Below are positions 1-6,559 of a DNA stretch of 10,744 bases, piece after piece. Under the pieces are notes generated by a model, which did not search any database, was not told where the DNA came from, and saw only the letters and a program-made list of their open reading frames with translations. A program made the translations under genes and the position numbers. How positions within the stretch are numbered: the first letter of the stretch is position 1; each line of letters begins with the position of its first letter. The DNA is taken from the NCBI GenBank assembly GCA_958352855.1, contig CATWQE010000088.1, positions 1 to 10,744 on the forward strand, read 5' to 3'. This DNA comes from an uncultured Bacillota bacterium. Its GTDB lineage: Bacteria > Bacillota > Clostridia > Lachnospirales > Lachnospiraceae.

Positions 1-206
1 GTGCCATTGCGATTTGCGCAGGCGGTATTGGTCTGTCTCTTCCAAATGACTCCGGATTCTGGGCAATCAGCAGATTCTTTAAGATTTCTGTTACAGATAC
101 CATCCGCGGATGGACTATTGGTGGATTTGTGGCAGGCGTTGCCATCCTGATTTTTGTATCCATCCTGTCTCTGTTCCAGGGATTCCTTCCGGGACTTATG
201 ATGTAA
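1..206 (+). CDS. C-terminal end of a GntP-family gluconate/sugar-acid permease (partial)
   Basis: The reading frame is open from the window edge to a TAA at 204-206 and gives the last 67 residues of a membrane protein. The segment SLPNDSGFWAISRFF resembles the conserved 'NDSGFW' motif near the C-terminus of GntP-type gluconate:H+ symporters. It is followed by 'TDTIRGWTIGG' and a hydrophobic last helix (GVAILIFVSILSLFQGF), as expected for that family. The probable role is proton-coupled uptake of gluconate or another aldonate/uronate across the cytoplasmic membrane. This fits the regulator, dehydratases and aldolase that follow. The family call rests on one short conserved segment plus context. 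The start and most of the gene lie outside the window, and the substrate is unknown. Confidence 0.75.
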   Translation, partial: AIAICAGGIGLSLPNDSGFWAISRFFKISVTDTIRGWTIGGFVAGVAILIFVSILSLFQGFLPGLMM

Positions 207-225
207 GTGAATAAAGTAGTTTGAA

Positions 226-283
226 AACAAAAAGGAACTATTACATTAAAAGTAATGATTTTAATGTGAAAGTTCCTTTTGTT
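226..283 (+). terminator. Long hairpin terminator after the permease gene
   Basis: The arm AAAAGGAACT pairs with AGTTCCTTTT, and the interior continues with ATTACATTAAAA against TTTTAATGTGAA (one bulge) around a short loop near 253-259. The hairpin has an A-rich 5' flank and ends in T-rich sequence. It lies 20 bases after the permease stop and before the next promoter. It probably terminates permease transcription. The symmetry would also allow function on the opposite strand. Confidence 0.75.
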
Positions 284-297
284 CATTGGTAAGATAC

Positions 298-326
298 TGG
301 ACTTTTTCCCAGGCTGCTGATATAAT
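298..326 (+). promoter_or_regulatory. Extended -10 promoter of the GntR regulator
   Basis: TGGACT (298-303), a 17-base spacer, then TATAAT (321-326) preceded by TG at 318-319, giving an extended TGnTATAAT box. The predicted transcript starts near 333. This rules out the in-frame TTG at 286 as a start and favours the ATG at 367. Confidence 0.7.
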
Positions 327-366
327 GCAAGATAGTTTTGCAGTGAAAAGAATGACGGGGATTACT

Positions 367-1068
367 ATGGTGTTAAAATCAATTAAGAAAACAGAAAAAC
401 TTCTTCCGGAGCAGGTTTCGGAACAGATTATTAATTTAATTACACAAAAACAACTAAAAGCAGGAGAAAAACTGCCTAATGAGTTTGAACTGGCAGAGAA
501 GCTGGCTGTGGGCAGAGGAACCATAAGAGAAGCCATTAAAATTCTGGTGTCCAAAAATGTGGTGGAAATCCGCAGGGGATGTGGGACTTTTGTGTGCAGC
601 CGTCCCGGGATGGTAGATGATCCGCTGGGATTTGCTTTTATACGGGATAAAAAGAAACTGGCACTGGATCTTTGTGAGGTTCGCCTGATGATTGAACCGG
701 AGATTGCAGCCCTGGCAGCCAGACGGGCAGAGGAGCATGAAATCAGGGAGCTTCAAAAGCTTGCAGATGAGGTGGCAGAGCTTTGCAAAAATCAGGAACA
801 GCATATGGAAAAGGATATTGAGTTTCATGAATGGATTGCAAAGCTGAGTAAAAATGCTGTGGTGTCCAATCTGGTGCCTGTTATCCAGCAGGGAATTGCT
901 GTGTTTATCCAGGTGACAGACCGCGCCCTGGCAATGGAGACGGTGCGTACCCACCAGAAAATTGTGGATGCAATCAGGGACGGAGACGAGACAAAAGCCA
1001 GAGAAGCCATGCTGGAACATTTAACCATAAACAGAGATTTGATTCATGAAATGGGATTGCCGCAGTAA
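367..1068 (+). CDS. FadR-subfamily GntR transcriptional regulator
   Basis: This is a 233-residue repressor/activator, normal length for the FadR (FCD) branch of GntR proteins. Residues about 13-77 are the winged-helix DNA-binding domain: LPNEFELAEKLAVGRGTIREAI is the helix-turn-helix and RRGCGTFV the wing. Residues about 98-222 are the all-helical FCD effector domain. It has the usual R106/E110/P111 segment and the metal or ligand set D150, H154, H196 and H218. FCD regulators typically bind sugar acids or other carboxylates, and this one lies between the permease and the catabolic genes, so it probably controls both units in response to a pathway intermediate (inference). The ATG at 367 is chosen because GGGG lies 6 bases upstream and an extended -10 promoter occupies the longer in-frame extension. 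The effector cannot be predicted. Confidence 0.9.
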   Translation: MVLKSIKKTEKLLPEQVSEQIINLITQKQLKAGEKLPNEFELAEKLAVGRGTIREAIKILVSKNVVEIRRGCGTFVCSRPGMVDDPLGFAFIRDKKKLALDLCEVRLMIEPEIAALAARRAEEHEIRELQKLADEVAELCKNQEQHMEKDIEFHEWIAKLSKNAVVSNLVPVIQQGIAVFIQVTDRALAMETVRTHQKIVDAIRDGDETKAREAMLEHLTINRDLIHEMGLPQ

Positions 1069-1086
1069 ATGCTGTAGCAGTCCTTT

Positions 1087-1100
1087 TTTCTTATAAGAAA
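1087..1100. repeat. Perfect 14-bp palindrome TTTCTTATAAGAAA, candidate operator
   Basis: TTTCTTATAAGAAA equals its own reverse complement. It ends 3 bases before the -35 box of the first dehydratase promoter and starts 18 bases after the regulator gene. Its size and place suit an operator for a dimeric regulator, possibly the adjacent GntR protein. I see no second copy at the other promoters in the window, so ownership is unproven. Confidence 0.45.
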
Positions 1101-1103
1101 TAG

Positions 1104-1132
1104 TTGACGCAAGGTGCTGAACGTGGTACTAT
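1104..1132 (+). promoter_or_regulatory. Promoter of the dehydratase 1 - SDR unit
   Basis: TTGACG (1104-1109), a 17-base spacer, then TACTAT (1127-1132). Both boxes are close to the SigA consensus. The predicted start near 1139 leaves a leader of about 87 bases, A-rich and without a clear attenuator hairpin, before the ATG at 1226. Confidence 0.65.
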
Positions 1133-1225
1133 AAAATTACAGATATGACGTATGATGTCTTGATGGAAAAACAAAAAACAAGACACAAAAGTTTTATGAA
1201 AAAAACGTAGAAAAGGAGAATCCAC

Positions 1226-2947
1226 ATGAAGTTAAGAAGTCAGGAATTAAGAAAAATCGCACCGGAATTAGACCCTCTTCGTCTGGGTACAGGATGGAAG
1301 GTAGAGGATTTGTCAAAACCTCAGATTATGATTGAGAGTACCTTTGGGGACAGCCATCCAGGCAGCGGGCATTTGCTGGAATTAGTAGAAGAAGCAAGAG
1401 CCGGCGTGGCAGAAGCAGGTGGACATGGCGCCAGATATTTTACCACAGACATCTGTGACGGAGAGGCGCAGGGGCATGATGGTATTAACTATTCCCTGCC
1501 ATCCAGAGATATGATTGCCAATATGATTGAAATTCATGCCAATGCAACGCCTTTTGACGGCGGTGTGTTTGTTGCAAGCTGTGATAAGGGTATGCCTGCA
1601 CATTTAATGGGAATCGGACGTGTCAATATCCCATCTATTGTGATTACAGGCGGCGTTATGGATGCAGGTCCGGATCTTCTGACCCTGGAACAGATTGGTA
1701 TGTACAGCGCCATGTGTGAACGTGGGGAAATTACAGAAGAAAAACTGACTTATTACAAACAGCATGCCTGTCCTTCCTGTGGCGCCTGCTCCTTTATGGG
1801 AACTGCTTCCACCATGCAGATTATGGCAGAAGCCCTTGGCCTTATGCTTCCCGGAAGCGCGCTGATGCCGGCTACCAGCCCGGATTTGCGTACCGTAGCA
1901 AGAGAAGCCGGAAAACAGGCAGTATGGCTTGCAGAGCATGATTTGACACCAGATAAGATTGTAACCATGAAATCTTTTGAAAATGCTATTATGGTTCATG
2001 CTGCAATTTCAGGTTCCACCAACTCCCTTCTTCATTTACCGGCTATTGCCAGAGAGTTCGGCATTGAAATTGATGGAGATACCTTTGACAGACTGCACAG
2101 AGGCGCTCATTACCTGTTAAATATCCGTCCGGCAGGACAGTGGCCTGCACAGTTCTTCTATTATGCTGGTGGCGTACCCACCATTATGGAAGAAATTAAG
2201 GATATGCTCCATCTGGATGTGATGACTGTAACAGGTAAGACTCTGGGTGAGAATCTGGAAGACTTAAAGAAAAATGGATTTTATGATAAATGCGATGCGT
2301 ATCTGGCAAAAGTGGGCTTGAAGAGAGAAGATGTGATCCGTCCATTTGACAACCCATTTGGAACAGACGGAAGCATTGCCATCTTAAGAGGAAATCTCTG
2401 TCCGGATGGCGCTGTAGTAAAACATACCGTTGTGCCAAAAGAAATGTTTGAAGCAACTTTAAAGGCACGTCCTTTTGATTGTGAAGAAGATGCCATCCAT
2501 GCAGTTCTGACTCATGAAATCAAACCAGGAGATGCAGTTATCATTCGTTATGAAGGTCCAAAAGGCAGCGGTATGCCGGAAATGTTCTACACCACAGAGG
2601 CTATTGCTTCTGACGCAGAGCTGGGCGCTTCCATTGCCCTTTTGACAGACGGAAGATTTTCCGGAGCTTCCAAGGGTCCTGCTATTGGACATATTTCTCC
2701 GGAGGCAGCAGAAGGCGGTCCAATCGCGCTGGTAGAAGAAGGAGATTTGATTGAAATCAATATTCCAAACCGCGTACTTCGTATTGTAGGAATTGCAGGA
2801 GAGAAGAAAACACAGGAAGAAATTGATGAAATTCTGAAAGAACGTAAGAAAAACTGGACACCAAAAGAGCCGAAATATACCAAAGGCGTAATGAAAATCT
2901 TTTCTGAAAAAGCAGTATCTCCTATGAAGGGCGGATACATGGAGTAA
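1226..2947 (+). CDS. IlvD/Edd-family dehydratase 1 (probable sugar-acid dehydratase)
   Basis: This 573-residue enzyme belongs to the IlvD/Edd family, which uses an Fe-S cluster and Mg2+ to dehydrate dihydroxy-acids or aldonates to 2-keto(-3-deoxy) acids. The three cluster cysteines are visible: C77 in DICDG, C119 in ASCDK and C188 in CPSCGAC. K121 follows the second cysteine, and S479 in TDGRFSG matches the catalytic serine of the family. Length suits DHAD or L-arabinonate/D-xylonate dehydratase types rather than the longer YjhG/YagF enzymes. AGGAG ends 7 bases before the ATG. The SDR gene follows after 13 bases. Automatic annotation would probably say 'dihydroxy-acid dehydratase (ilvD)'. The permease, GntR regulator and aldolase, and the absence of other branched-chain amino-acid genes, argue for sugar-acid catabolism instead. 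The exact substrate is unknown. Confidence 0.9.
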   Translation: MKLRSQELRKIAPELDPLRLGTGWKVEDLSKPQIMIESTFGDSHPGSGHLLELVEEARAGVAEAGGHGARYFTTDICDGEAQGHDGINYSLPSRDMIANMIEIHANATPFDGGVFVASCDKGMPAHLMGIGRVNIPSIVITGGVMDAGPDLLTLEQIGMYSAMCERGEITEEKLTYYKQHACPSCGACSFMGTASTMQIMAEALGLMLPGSALMPATSPDLRTVAREAGKQAVWLAEHDLTPDKIVTMKSFENAIMVHAAISGSTNSLLHLPAIAREFGIEIDGDTFDRLHRGAHYLLNIRPAGQWPAQFFYYAGGVPTIMEEIKDMLHLDVMTVTGKTLGENLEDLKKNGFYDKCDAYLAKVGLKREDVIRPFDNPFGTDGSIAILRGNLCPDGAVVKHTVVPKEMFEATLKARPFDCEEDAIHAVLTHEIKPGDAVIIRYEGPKGSGMPEMFYTTEAIASDAELGASIALLTDGRFSGASKGPAIGHISPEAAEGGPIALVEEGDLIEINIPNRVLRIVGIAGEKKTQEEIDEILKERKKNWTPKEPKYTKGVMKIFSEKAVSPMKGGYME

Positions 2948-2960
2948 AGGCGGTAGGCAT

Positions 2961-3722
2961 ATGAATTTATTTGACATTACAGGGAAAAAAGCCATTGTAA
3001 CCGGTGGGACCAGAGGACTTGGATATGGTATTGCAGAAGGGTATCTGGAAGCTGGATGTGAAGTCGTTATTGTAGGAACCTCAGATAAGGTTTATGAGGT
3101 GGCAGAAGAATTTTGCCAGAGAGGCTACAAATGTTATGGCGTAAAAGGAAATCTGGGGAAAAGAGAAGACGTATACAGGGTGTTCCAGGAATGCGTGGAG
3201 AAATTAGGCGGAGATTTGGATATCCTTCTTACAGCTCATGGAATCCAGAGACGCCACAGCGCAGAGGAATTTCCGGTGGAAGAGTGGGACGAGGTTTTGA
3301 ATGTAAATCTGACTTCTGTATTTCTTCTTTGCCAGGAAGCCGGAAAAATCATGCTGAAAAAGGGATATGGAAAGATTATTACTATTGCTTCTATGAATTC
3401 TTTTTTCGGAGGACAGACCATTCCGGCTTATGCAGCAGCAAAAGGCGGCGTGGCACAGCTTACCAAGGAGCTTACCAATGACTGGCTGGCAAGAGGCGTG
3501 AATGTCAATGCCATTGCCCCTGGTTATATGGCAACAGAAATGAACAAGGCGCTGTTAGACCCTGCCAATCCAAGGTTTGCTTCTATTTCTGAACGGATTC
3601 CCGCAGGACGCTGGGGTACCGGAGAAGATATGAAAGGCGCGGCAATCTTTCTGGCATCCCATGCCAGTGATTACGTCAGCGGAGCGGTGATACCGGTGGA
3701 TGGCGGTTATCTGGTGAAATAA
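2961..3722 (+). CDS. KduD/gluconate 5-dehydrogenase-like short-chain dehydrogenase
   Basis: This is a 253-residue classical SDR. The Rossmann glycine motif TGGTRGLG is at 14-21, catalytic S144 is in IASM, and Y157 and K161 are in YAAAK; N116 is in NVNL. The C-terminal half (NVNAIAPGYMAT, RIPAGRWG, FLASHASDYVSG, VDGGY) is highly typical of KduD (2-dehydro-3-deoxy-D-gluconate 5-dehydrogenase) and gluconate 5-dehydrogenase. It would oxidise or reduce a sugar acid with NAD(P)(H) in the cytoplasm. The usual NNAG motif is replaced by TAHG (91-94), which is odd but lies beside, not in, the catalytic triad. The gene starts 13 bases after dehydratase 1 with only a modest AAGG/GGCGG site, so it is probably translated from the shared transcript. 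It ends before an intrinsic terminator. Substrate and cofactor preference are not determined. Confidence 0.88.
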   Translation: MNLFDITGKKAIVTGGTRGLGYGIAEGYLEAGCEVVIVGTSDKVYEVAEEFCQRGYKCYGVKGNLGKREDVYRVFQECVEKLGGDLDILLTAHGIQRRHSAEEFPVEEWDEVLNVNLTSVFLLCQEAGKIMLKKGYGKIITIASMNSFFGGQTIPAYAAAKGGVAQLTKELTNDWLARGVNVNAIAPGYMATEMNKALLDPANPRFASISERIPAGRWGTGEDMKGAAIFLASHASDYVSGAVIPVDGGYLVK

Positions 3723-3738
3723 ATATAGGGAAAGAAAG

Positions 3739-3786
3739 AACTGCGGCATAGAAATGTAGAAAAATATTTCGTGCTGCAGTTTTTTG
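3739..3786 (+). terminator. Intrinsic terminator ending the first catabolic unit
   Basis: AACTGCGGCA (3739-3748) pairs with TGCTGCAGTT (3772-3781), with one G-T wobble, and is followed at once by a run of six T. Partial inner pairing (GAAAT with ATTTC) lengthens the stem. It lies 17 bases after the SDR stop and just before the next promoter. Confidence 0.8.
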
Positions 3787-3795
3787 TGCTATAAT
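3787..3795 (+). promoter_or_regulatory. Extended -10 promoter of the dehydratase 2 - aldolase unit
   Basis: TGCTATAAT is a perfect extended -10 box (TGnTATAAT). The -35 position (3767-3772, TTTCGT) is poor and lies within the terminator hairpin region. The promoter would thus depend on the extended -10 or an activator. The predicted start near 3802 gives a short leader of about 26 bases. Confidence 0.65.
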
Positions 3796-3811
3796 TTTAC
3801 CATCAAAAAGT

Positions 3812-3816
3812 GGAGG
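3812..3816 (+). promoter_or_regulatory. Ribosome binding site that sets the dehydratase 2 start
   Basis: GGAGG lies 11 bases before the ATG at 3828. An in-frame GTG at 3810-3812 touches this site and so cannot be the start. Using 3828 also aligns the N-terminus with the paralogue to within two residues. Confidence 0.7.
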
Positions 3817-3827
3817 ACAGAAAAATT

Positions 3828-5555
3828 ATGACAATAAAACAAAAAAGCGCGCCCCAGCGTCTCTTGTGGGCGCAGTTTGATGCCTTGCAGATGGGCTCTG
3901 GGTGGGACGAAGAGGATATTTTAAAACCGCAGATTTTATTAGAAGATGTGTTTGGAGACAGCCATCCGGGAAGCACTCACCTGGCCGGGCTTATGGAGCA
4001 GGCAAAATACGGAGTATTTGAAAAAGGCGGTTTTCCGGCTCAATATCACACTACAGATATTTGTGACGGCTGTGCCCAGGGGCATGATGGAATGAATTAT
4101 ATCTTAGCTTCCAGGGAGGCTATCTGCGATATGATTGAGGTTCATGGCTGTGTCTATCCATGGGATGGAATGATTTTATCAGCGTCCTGTGATAAATCCA
4201 TTCCGGCGCAGTTAAAGGCAGCAGCGAGATTGGATATTCCTACGATTTTTGTACCGGGAGGCAGCATGCGTCCGGGGCCCAATATGACCACCTCTTTGGT
4301 AGCGGGGGATATTTCTCTTAGACAGAAGCGAAAAGATGCTATTACGGACAGGGAGATTCTGGATTATAAAATGACTGGATGTCCTTCCTGTGGAGCCTGT
4401 ACCTTCCTGGGAACTGCAAGCACCATGCAGTGTATGGCAGAAGCTCTTGGCCTGACTCTTCCGGGAGCGGCTCTTATGCCTGCCACCATGCGGGATATTT
4501 TTGCTTATGCCAGAAAGGCAGGGAGAAAGATTCTGGAACTGGTAGAAAAGGGAATCAAGGTCAGTGATATTCTCACCAGGGAAGCCTTTGAAAATGCAGT
4601 GATGATTCACAGCGCCATTGGGGGTTCTACCAATGCTACGCTGCATCTTCCTTCCATTGCCCGGGAGCTGGGCATGATTCTGGAGCCAGAGCTGTTTGAT
4701 GAGCTGAACCATAAGATACCCCATCTTGGGAATATCACCCCAAGCGGAGCTCATTTAACAGAGGCATTCTGGTTTGCAGGGGGCGTACCTATGGTGCAGA
4801 AAGAATTAAAGGATATGCTCCATCTGGATGTGATGACCGTTACAGGAAAGACCCTTGGCGAAAATCTGGAAGATTTGGAAAGAGACAACTTCTTTGAGCG
4901 GAATCTGGGATATTTACATAATTATGGTTTAGAGCGGGAACAGGTGATTTTTCCTGTGGAAAAGGCAGAGGAAAAAGGTTCTGTGGCTATTTTGAGAGGA
5001 AATCTGGCGCCGGAGGGGGCGGTGATTAAATATTCTGCCTGCAGCCAGGACATGCGGGAGCGAAAAGGTCCTGCCAGAGTTTTTAACAGCGAAGAGGCTG
5101 CTTATCAGGCAGTGGTGGATGGAAAGGTGAATCCAGGAGATATGCTGATTATCCGCTATGAAGGCCCAAGAGGAAGCGGTATGCCGGAAATGCTTATGAC
5201 TACAGAAGCCATTGTATGTGATGAACGGTTAAACGGTTCGGTATCCCTGATTACAGACGGACGGTTTTCAGGAGCTACCAGGGGAGCTGCTATTGGACAT
5301 GTGTCACCAGAGGCAGCAGCAGGAGGCCCCCTTGCTTTTGTGGAGGATGGGGACATTCTGGAATACAGTGTGAAAAACAGACGCTTGGATATTGTAGGAA
5401 TTGGCGGTGAAGAAAAATCAAAAGAAGAGATAGAGGCCGTTCTTGCCAAAAGAGCCCAGGCCGGAATTGTGCCAGGGCCAAAGAGAAAAGGTCTGTTTAA
5501 GCGTTATACAGAACATGCCCTTTCCGCTATGGAAGGCGCAGGATATGAGGATTGA
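3828..5555 (+). CDS. IlvD/Edd-family dehydratase 2 (probable sugar-acid dehydratase)
   Basis: This is a 575-residue paralogue of the dehydratase encoded at 1226-2947; by eye about half the residues match along the full length. It keeps the same machinery: cluster cysteines C79 (DICDG), C121 (SCDK) and C191 (CPSCGAC), K123, and serine S481 in TDGRFSG. It differs at the residue after CDG (cysteine C82 here, glutamate in paralogue 1) and in the loop at about 142-175 and near 330-345, where substrate-contacting parts may lie (inference). It should dehydrate an aldonate or related polyhydroxy acid to a 2-keto-3-deoxy acid. The aldolase gene downstream starts 13 bases after the stop codon and could use that product. 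It has its own promoter, so the two dehydratases can be expressed separately. The name dihydroxy-acid dehydratase (ilvD) is possible but less likely in this context. Confidence 0.9.
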   Translation: MTIKQKSAPQRLLWAQFDALQMGSGWDEEDILKPQILLEDVFGDSHPGSTHLAGLMEQAKYGVFEKGGFPAQYHTTDICDGCAQGHDGMNYILASREAICDMIEVHGCVYPWDGMILSASCDKSIPAQLKAAARLDIPTIFVPGGSMRPGPNMTTSLVAGDISLRQKRKDAITDREILDYKMTGCPSCGACTFLGTASTMQCMAEALGLTLPGAALMPATMRDIFAYARKAGRKILELVEKGIKVSDILTREAFENAVMIHSAIGGSTNATLHLPSIARELGMILEPELFDELNHKIPHLGNITPSGAHLTEAFWFAGGVPMVQKELKDMLHLDVMTVTGKTLGENLEDLERDNFFERNLGYLHNYGLEREQVIFPVEKAEEKGSVAILRGNLAPEGAVIKYSACSQDMRERKGPARVFNSEEAAYQAVVDGKVNPGDMLIIRYEGPRGSGMPEMLMTTEAIVCDERLNGSVSLITDGRFSGATRGAAIGHVSPEAAAGGPLAFVEDGDILEYSVKNRRLDIVGIGGEEKSKEEIEAVLAKRAQAGIVPGPKRKGLFKRYTEHALSAMEGAGYED

Positions 5556-5568
5556 GGAGGAGAGAGAA

Positions 5569-6462
5569 ATGAACGCAAAATGGATTACACCAGTGGTGAC
5601 CGCGTTAGATAAAGATGGTCATGTGGATATGGAAGGAAATAAGAATATTTATGATTTTCTCATTGAAAATGGAATGGACGGGATTCTCTTGTTTGGAAGT
5701 ATCGGTGAATTTTTTGCAGTGCCTATGGAGGAAAAGAAAGCGCTGATTCGGGAGGCAATCCGCCATATTGACCACAGAGTAACTGTATATGTGGGAACCT
5801 GCCACATGGAATTTGAGACCTGTGTGGAATTGTCTAATTATGCGCTGGAACAGGGCGCAGATGGGGTGATGGTGATTTCTCCATATTATTTCAGCCTGCC
5901 GGAAAGTGCAATTTTGAATTTTTATGGCACTTTAGCAGAGCGTGTTCATGGCCCGCTGCTTTTGTATAATTTTCCGGACAGAACCGGTCATGATTTGACG
6001 CCGGATATGATTTACAAGCTGGTATCAGAGCATGAAAATATTGTGGGAATCAAGGATACGGTTGCCACCATGGGACACACCAGAGCTATTATTCAGAAGG
6101 TGAAGACAGAATATCCGGATTTCCTGGTATATTCCGGTTTTGACGAATTCTTTGGACACAATGTGCTATCAGGCGGGGATGGATGCGTGGCAGGTTTATC
6201 CAACTTTGCTCCGGAAGTGGCTTCCGGGTATGCCAAAGCAGCCAGACAGGATGATTTAAAGGCCATGACAGAGTATCAGCAAAAAATTGACAGCCTTATG
6301 GCGATTTATGATGTGGCGCCCCAGTTTATTCCTACCATTAAGAAAGCTATGATGGTTCGCGGTGTGAACATGGAACCAGTGTGTACGCAGCCACTTTTGC
6401 CGGCAACAGAAGAAGAAACAGAGGAAATTCGGAAAATTTTACAAAAGGCAGGGCTTAAGTAG
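5569..6462 (+). CDS. DapA/NanA-family class I aldolase (probable 2-keto-3-deoxy sugar-acid aldolase)
   Basis: This is a 297-residue TIM-barrel enzyme of the dihydrodipicolinate synthase/N-acetylneuraminate lyase superfamily. The Schiff-base lysine is K162 (GIKDT), the catalytic tyrosine is Y133 in YNFPDRTG, and the pyruvate-carboxylate loop is GSIGE (43-47). The second threonine usual in DapA (GTTGE) is an isoleucine here, which argues against lysine-pathway DapA. R138 matches the DapA carboxylate-binding arginine. The likely reaction is reversible cleavage of a 2-keto-3-deoxy acid to pyruvate plus an aldehyde such as glyceraldehyde or glycolaldehyde. AGGAGGAG overlaps the stop of dehydratase 2 and lies about 8 bases before this ATG, so the two genes are tightly coupled. 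The longer in-frame extension to 5443 overlaps dehydratase 2 and is rejected. True DHDPS or a hydroxy-oxo-acid aldolase remain alternatives. Confidence 0.85.
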   Translation: MNAKWITPVVTALDKDGHVDMEGNKNIYDFLIENGMDGILLFGSIGEFFAVPMEEKKALIREAIRHIDHRVTVYVGTCHMEFETCVELSNYALEQGADGVMVISPYYFSLPESAILNFYGTLAERVHGPLLLYNFPDRTGHDLTPDMIYKLVSEHENIVGIKDTVATMGHTRAIIQKVKTEYPDFLVYSGFDEFFGHNVLSGGDGCVAGLSNFAPEVASGYAKAARQDDLKAMTEYQQKIDSLMAIYDVAPQFIPTIKKAMMVRGVNMEPVCTQPLLPATEEETEEIRKILQKAGLK

Positions 6463-6487
6463 AAGAAGGCCGCCCGAAAATAGAAAA

Positions 6488-6537
6488 AGCTCTCACAGAA
6501 AATCAGTAGATTTTATCTCTGATATTCTGTGAGAGCT
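6488..6537. terminator. Bidirectional terminator between convergent genes
   Basis: AGCTCTCACAGAAAATCAG (6488-6506) pairs with CTGATATTCTGTGAGAGCT (6519-6537), 18 of 19 positions, with a 12-base loop. AAAA on the left supplies a T-tract for minus-strand transcripts; TTCTTG on the right is a weaker T-tract for plus-strand transcripts. It lies 25 bases after the aldolase stop and 22 bases from the end of the convergent Sel1 gene. Confidence 0.88.
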
Positions 6538-6559
6538 TCTTGCTGTAATTCGTTCTCTA

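Noticed and set aside
286..366. N-terminal extension of the GntR regulator beginning at TTG 286
   Set aside because: A good extended -10 promoter lies inside it, it has no ribosome binding site, and the GntR domain begins cleanly after the ATG at 367.
454..1020. Long minus-strand open frame of 188 codons opposite the GntR gene
   Set aside because: It is rich in Cys, His and Phe with no recognisable domain, no ribosome binding site, and lies wholly opposite a well-supported gene.
1226..5555. Branched-chain amino-acid biosynthesis (true ilvD)
   Set aside because: Two copies beside a sugar-acid permease, FCD regulator, KduD-like SDR and aldolase, and no ilvB, ilvC or leu genes, make biosynthesis less likely, though sequence alone cannot exclude it.
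5443..5568. N-terminal extension of the aldolase overlapping dehydratase 2
   Set aside because: The family begins at the ATG at 5569, which has an AGGAGGAG site about 8 bases upstream; the extension is dehydratase sequence read in another frame.
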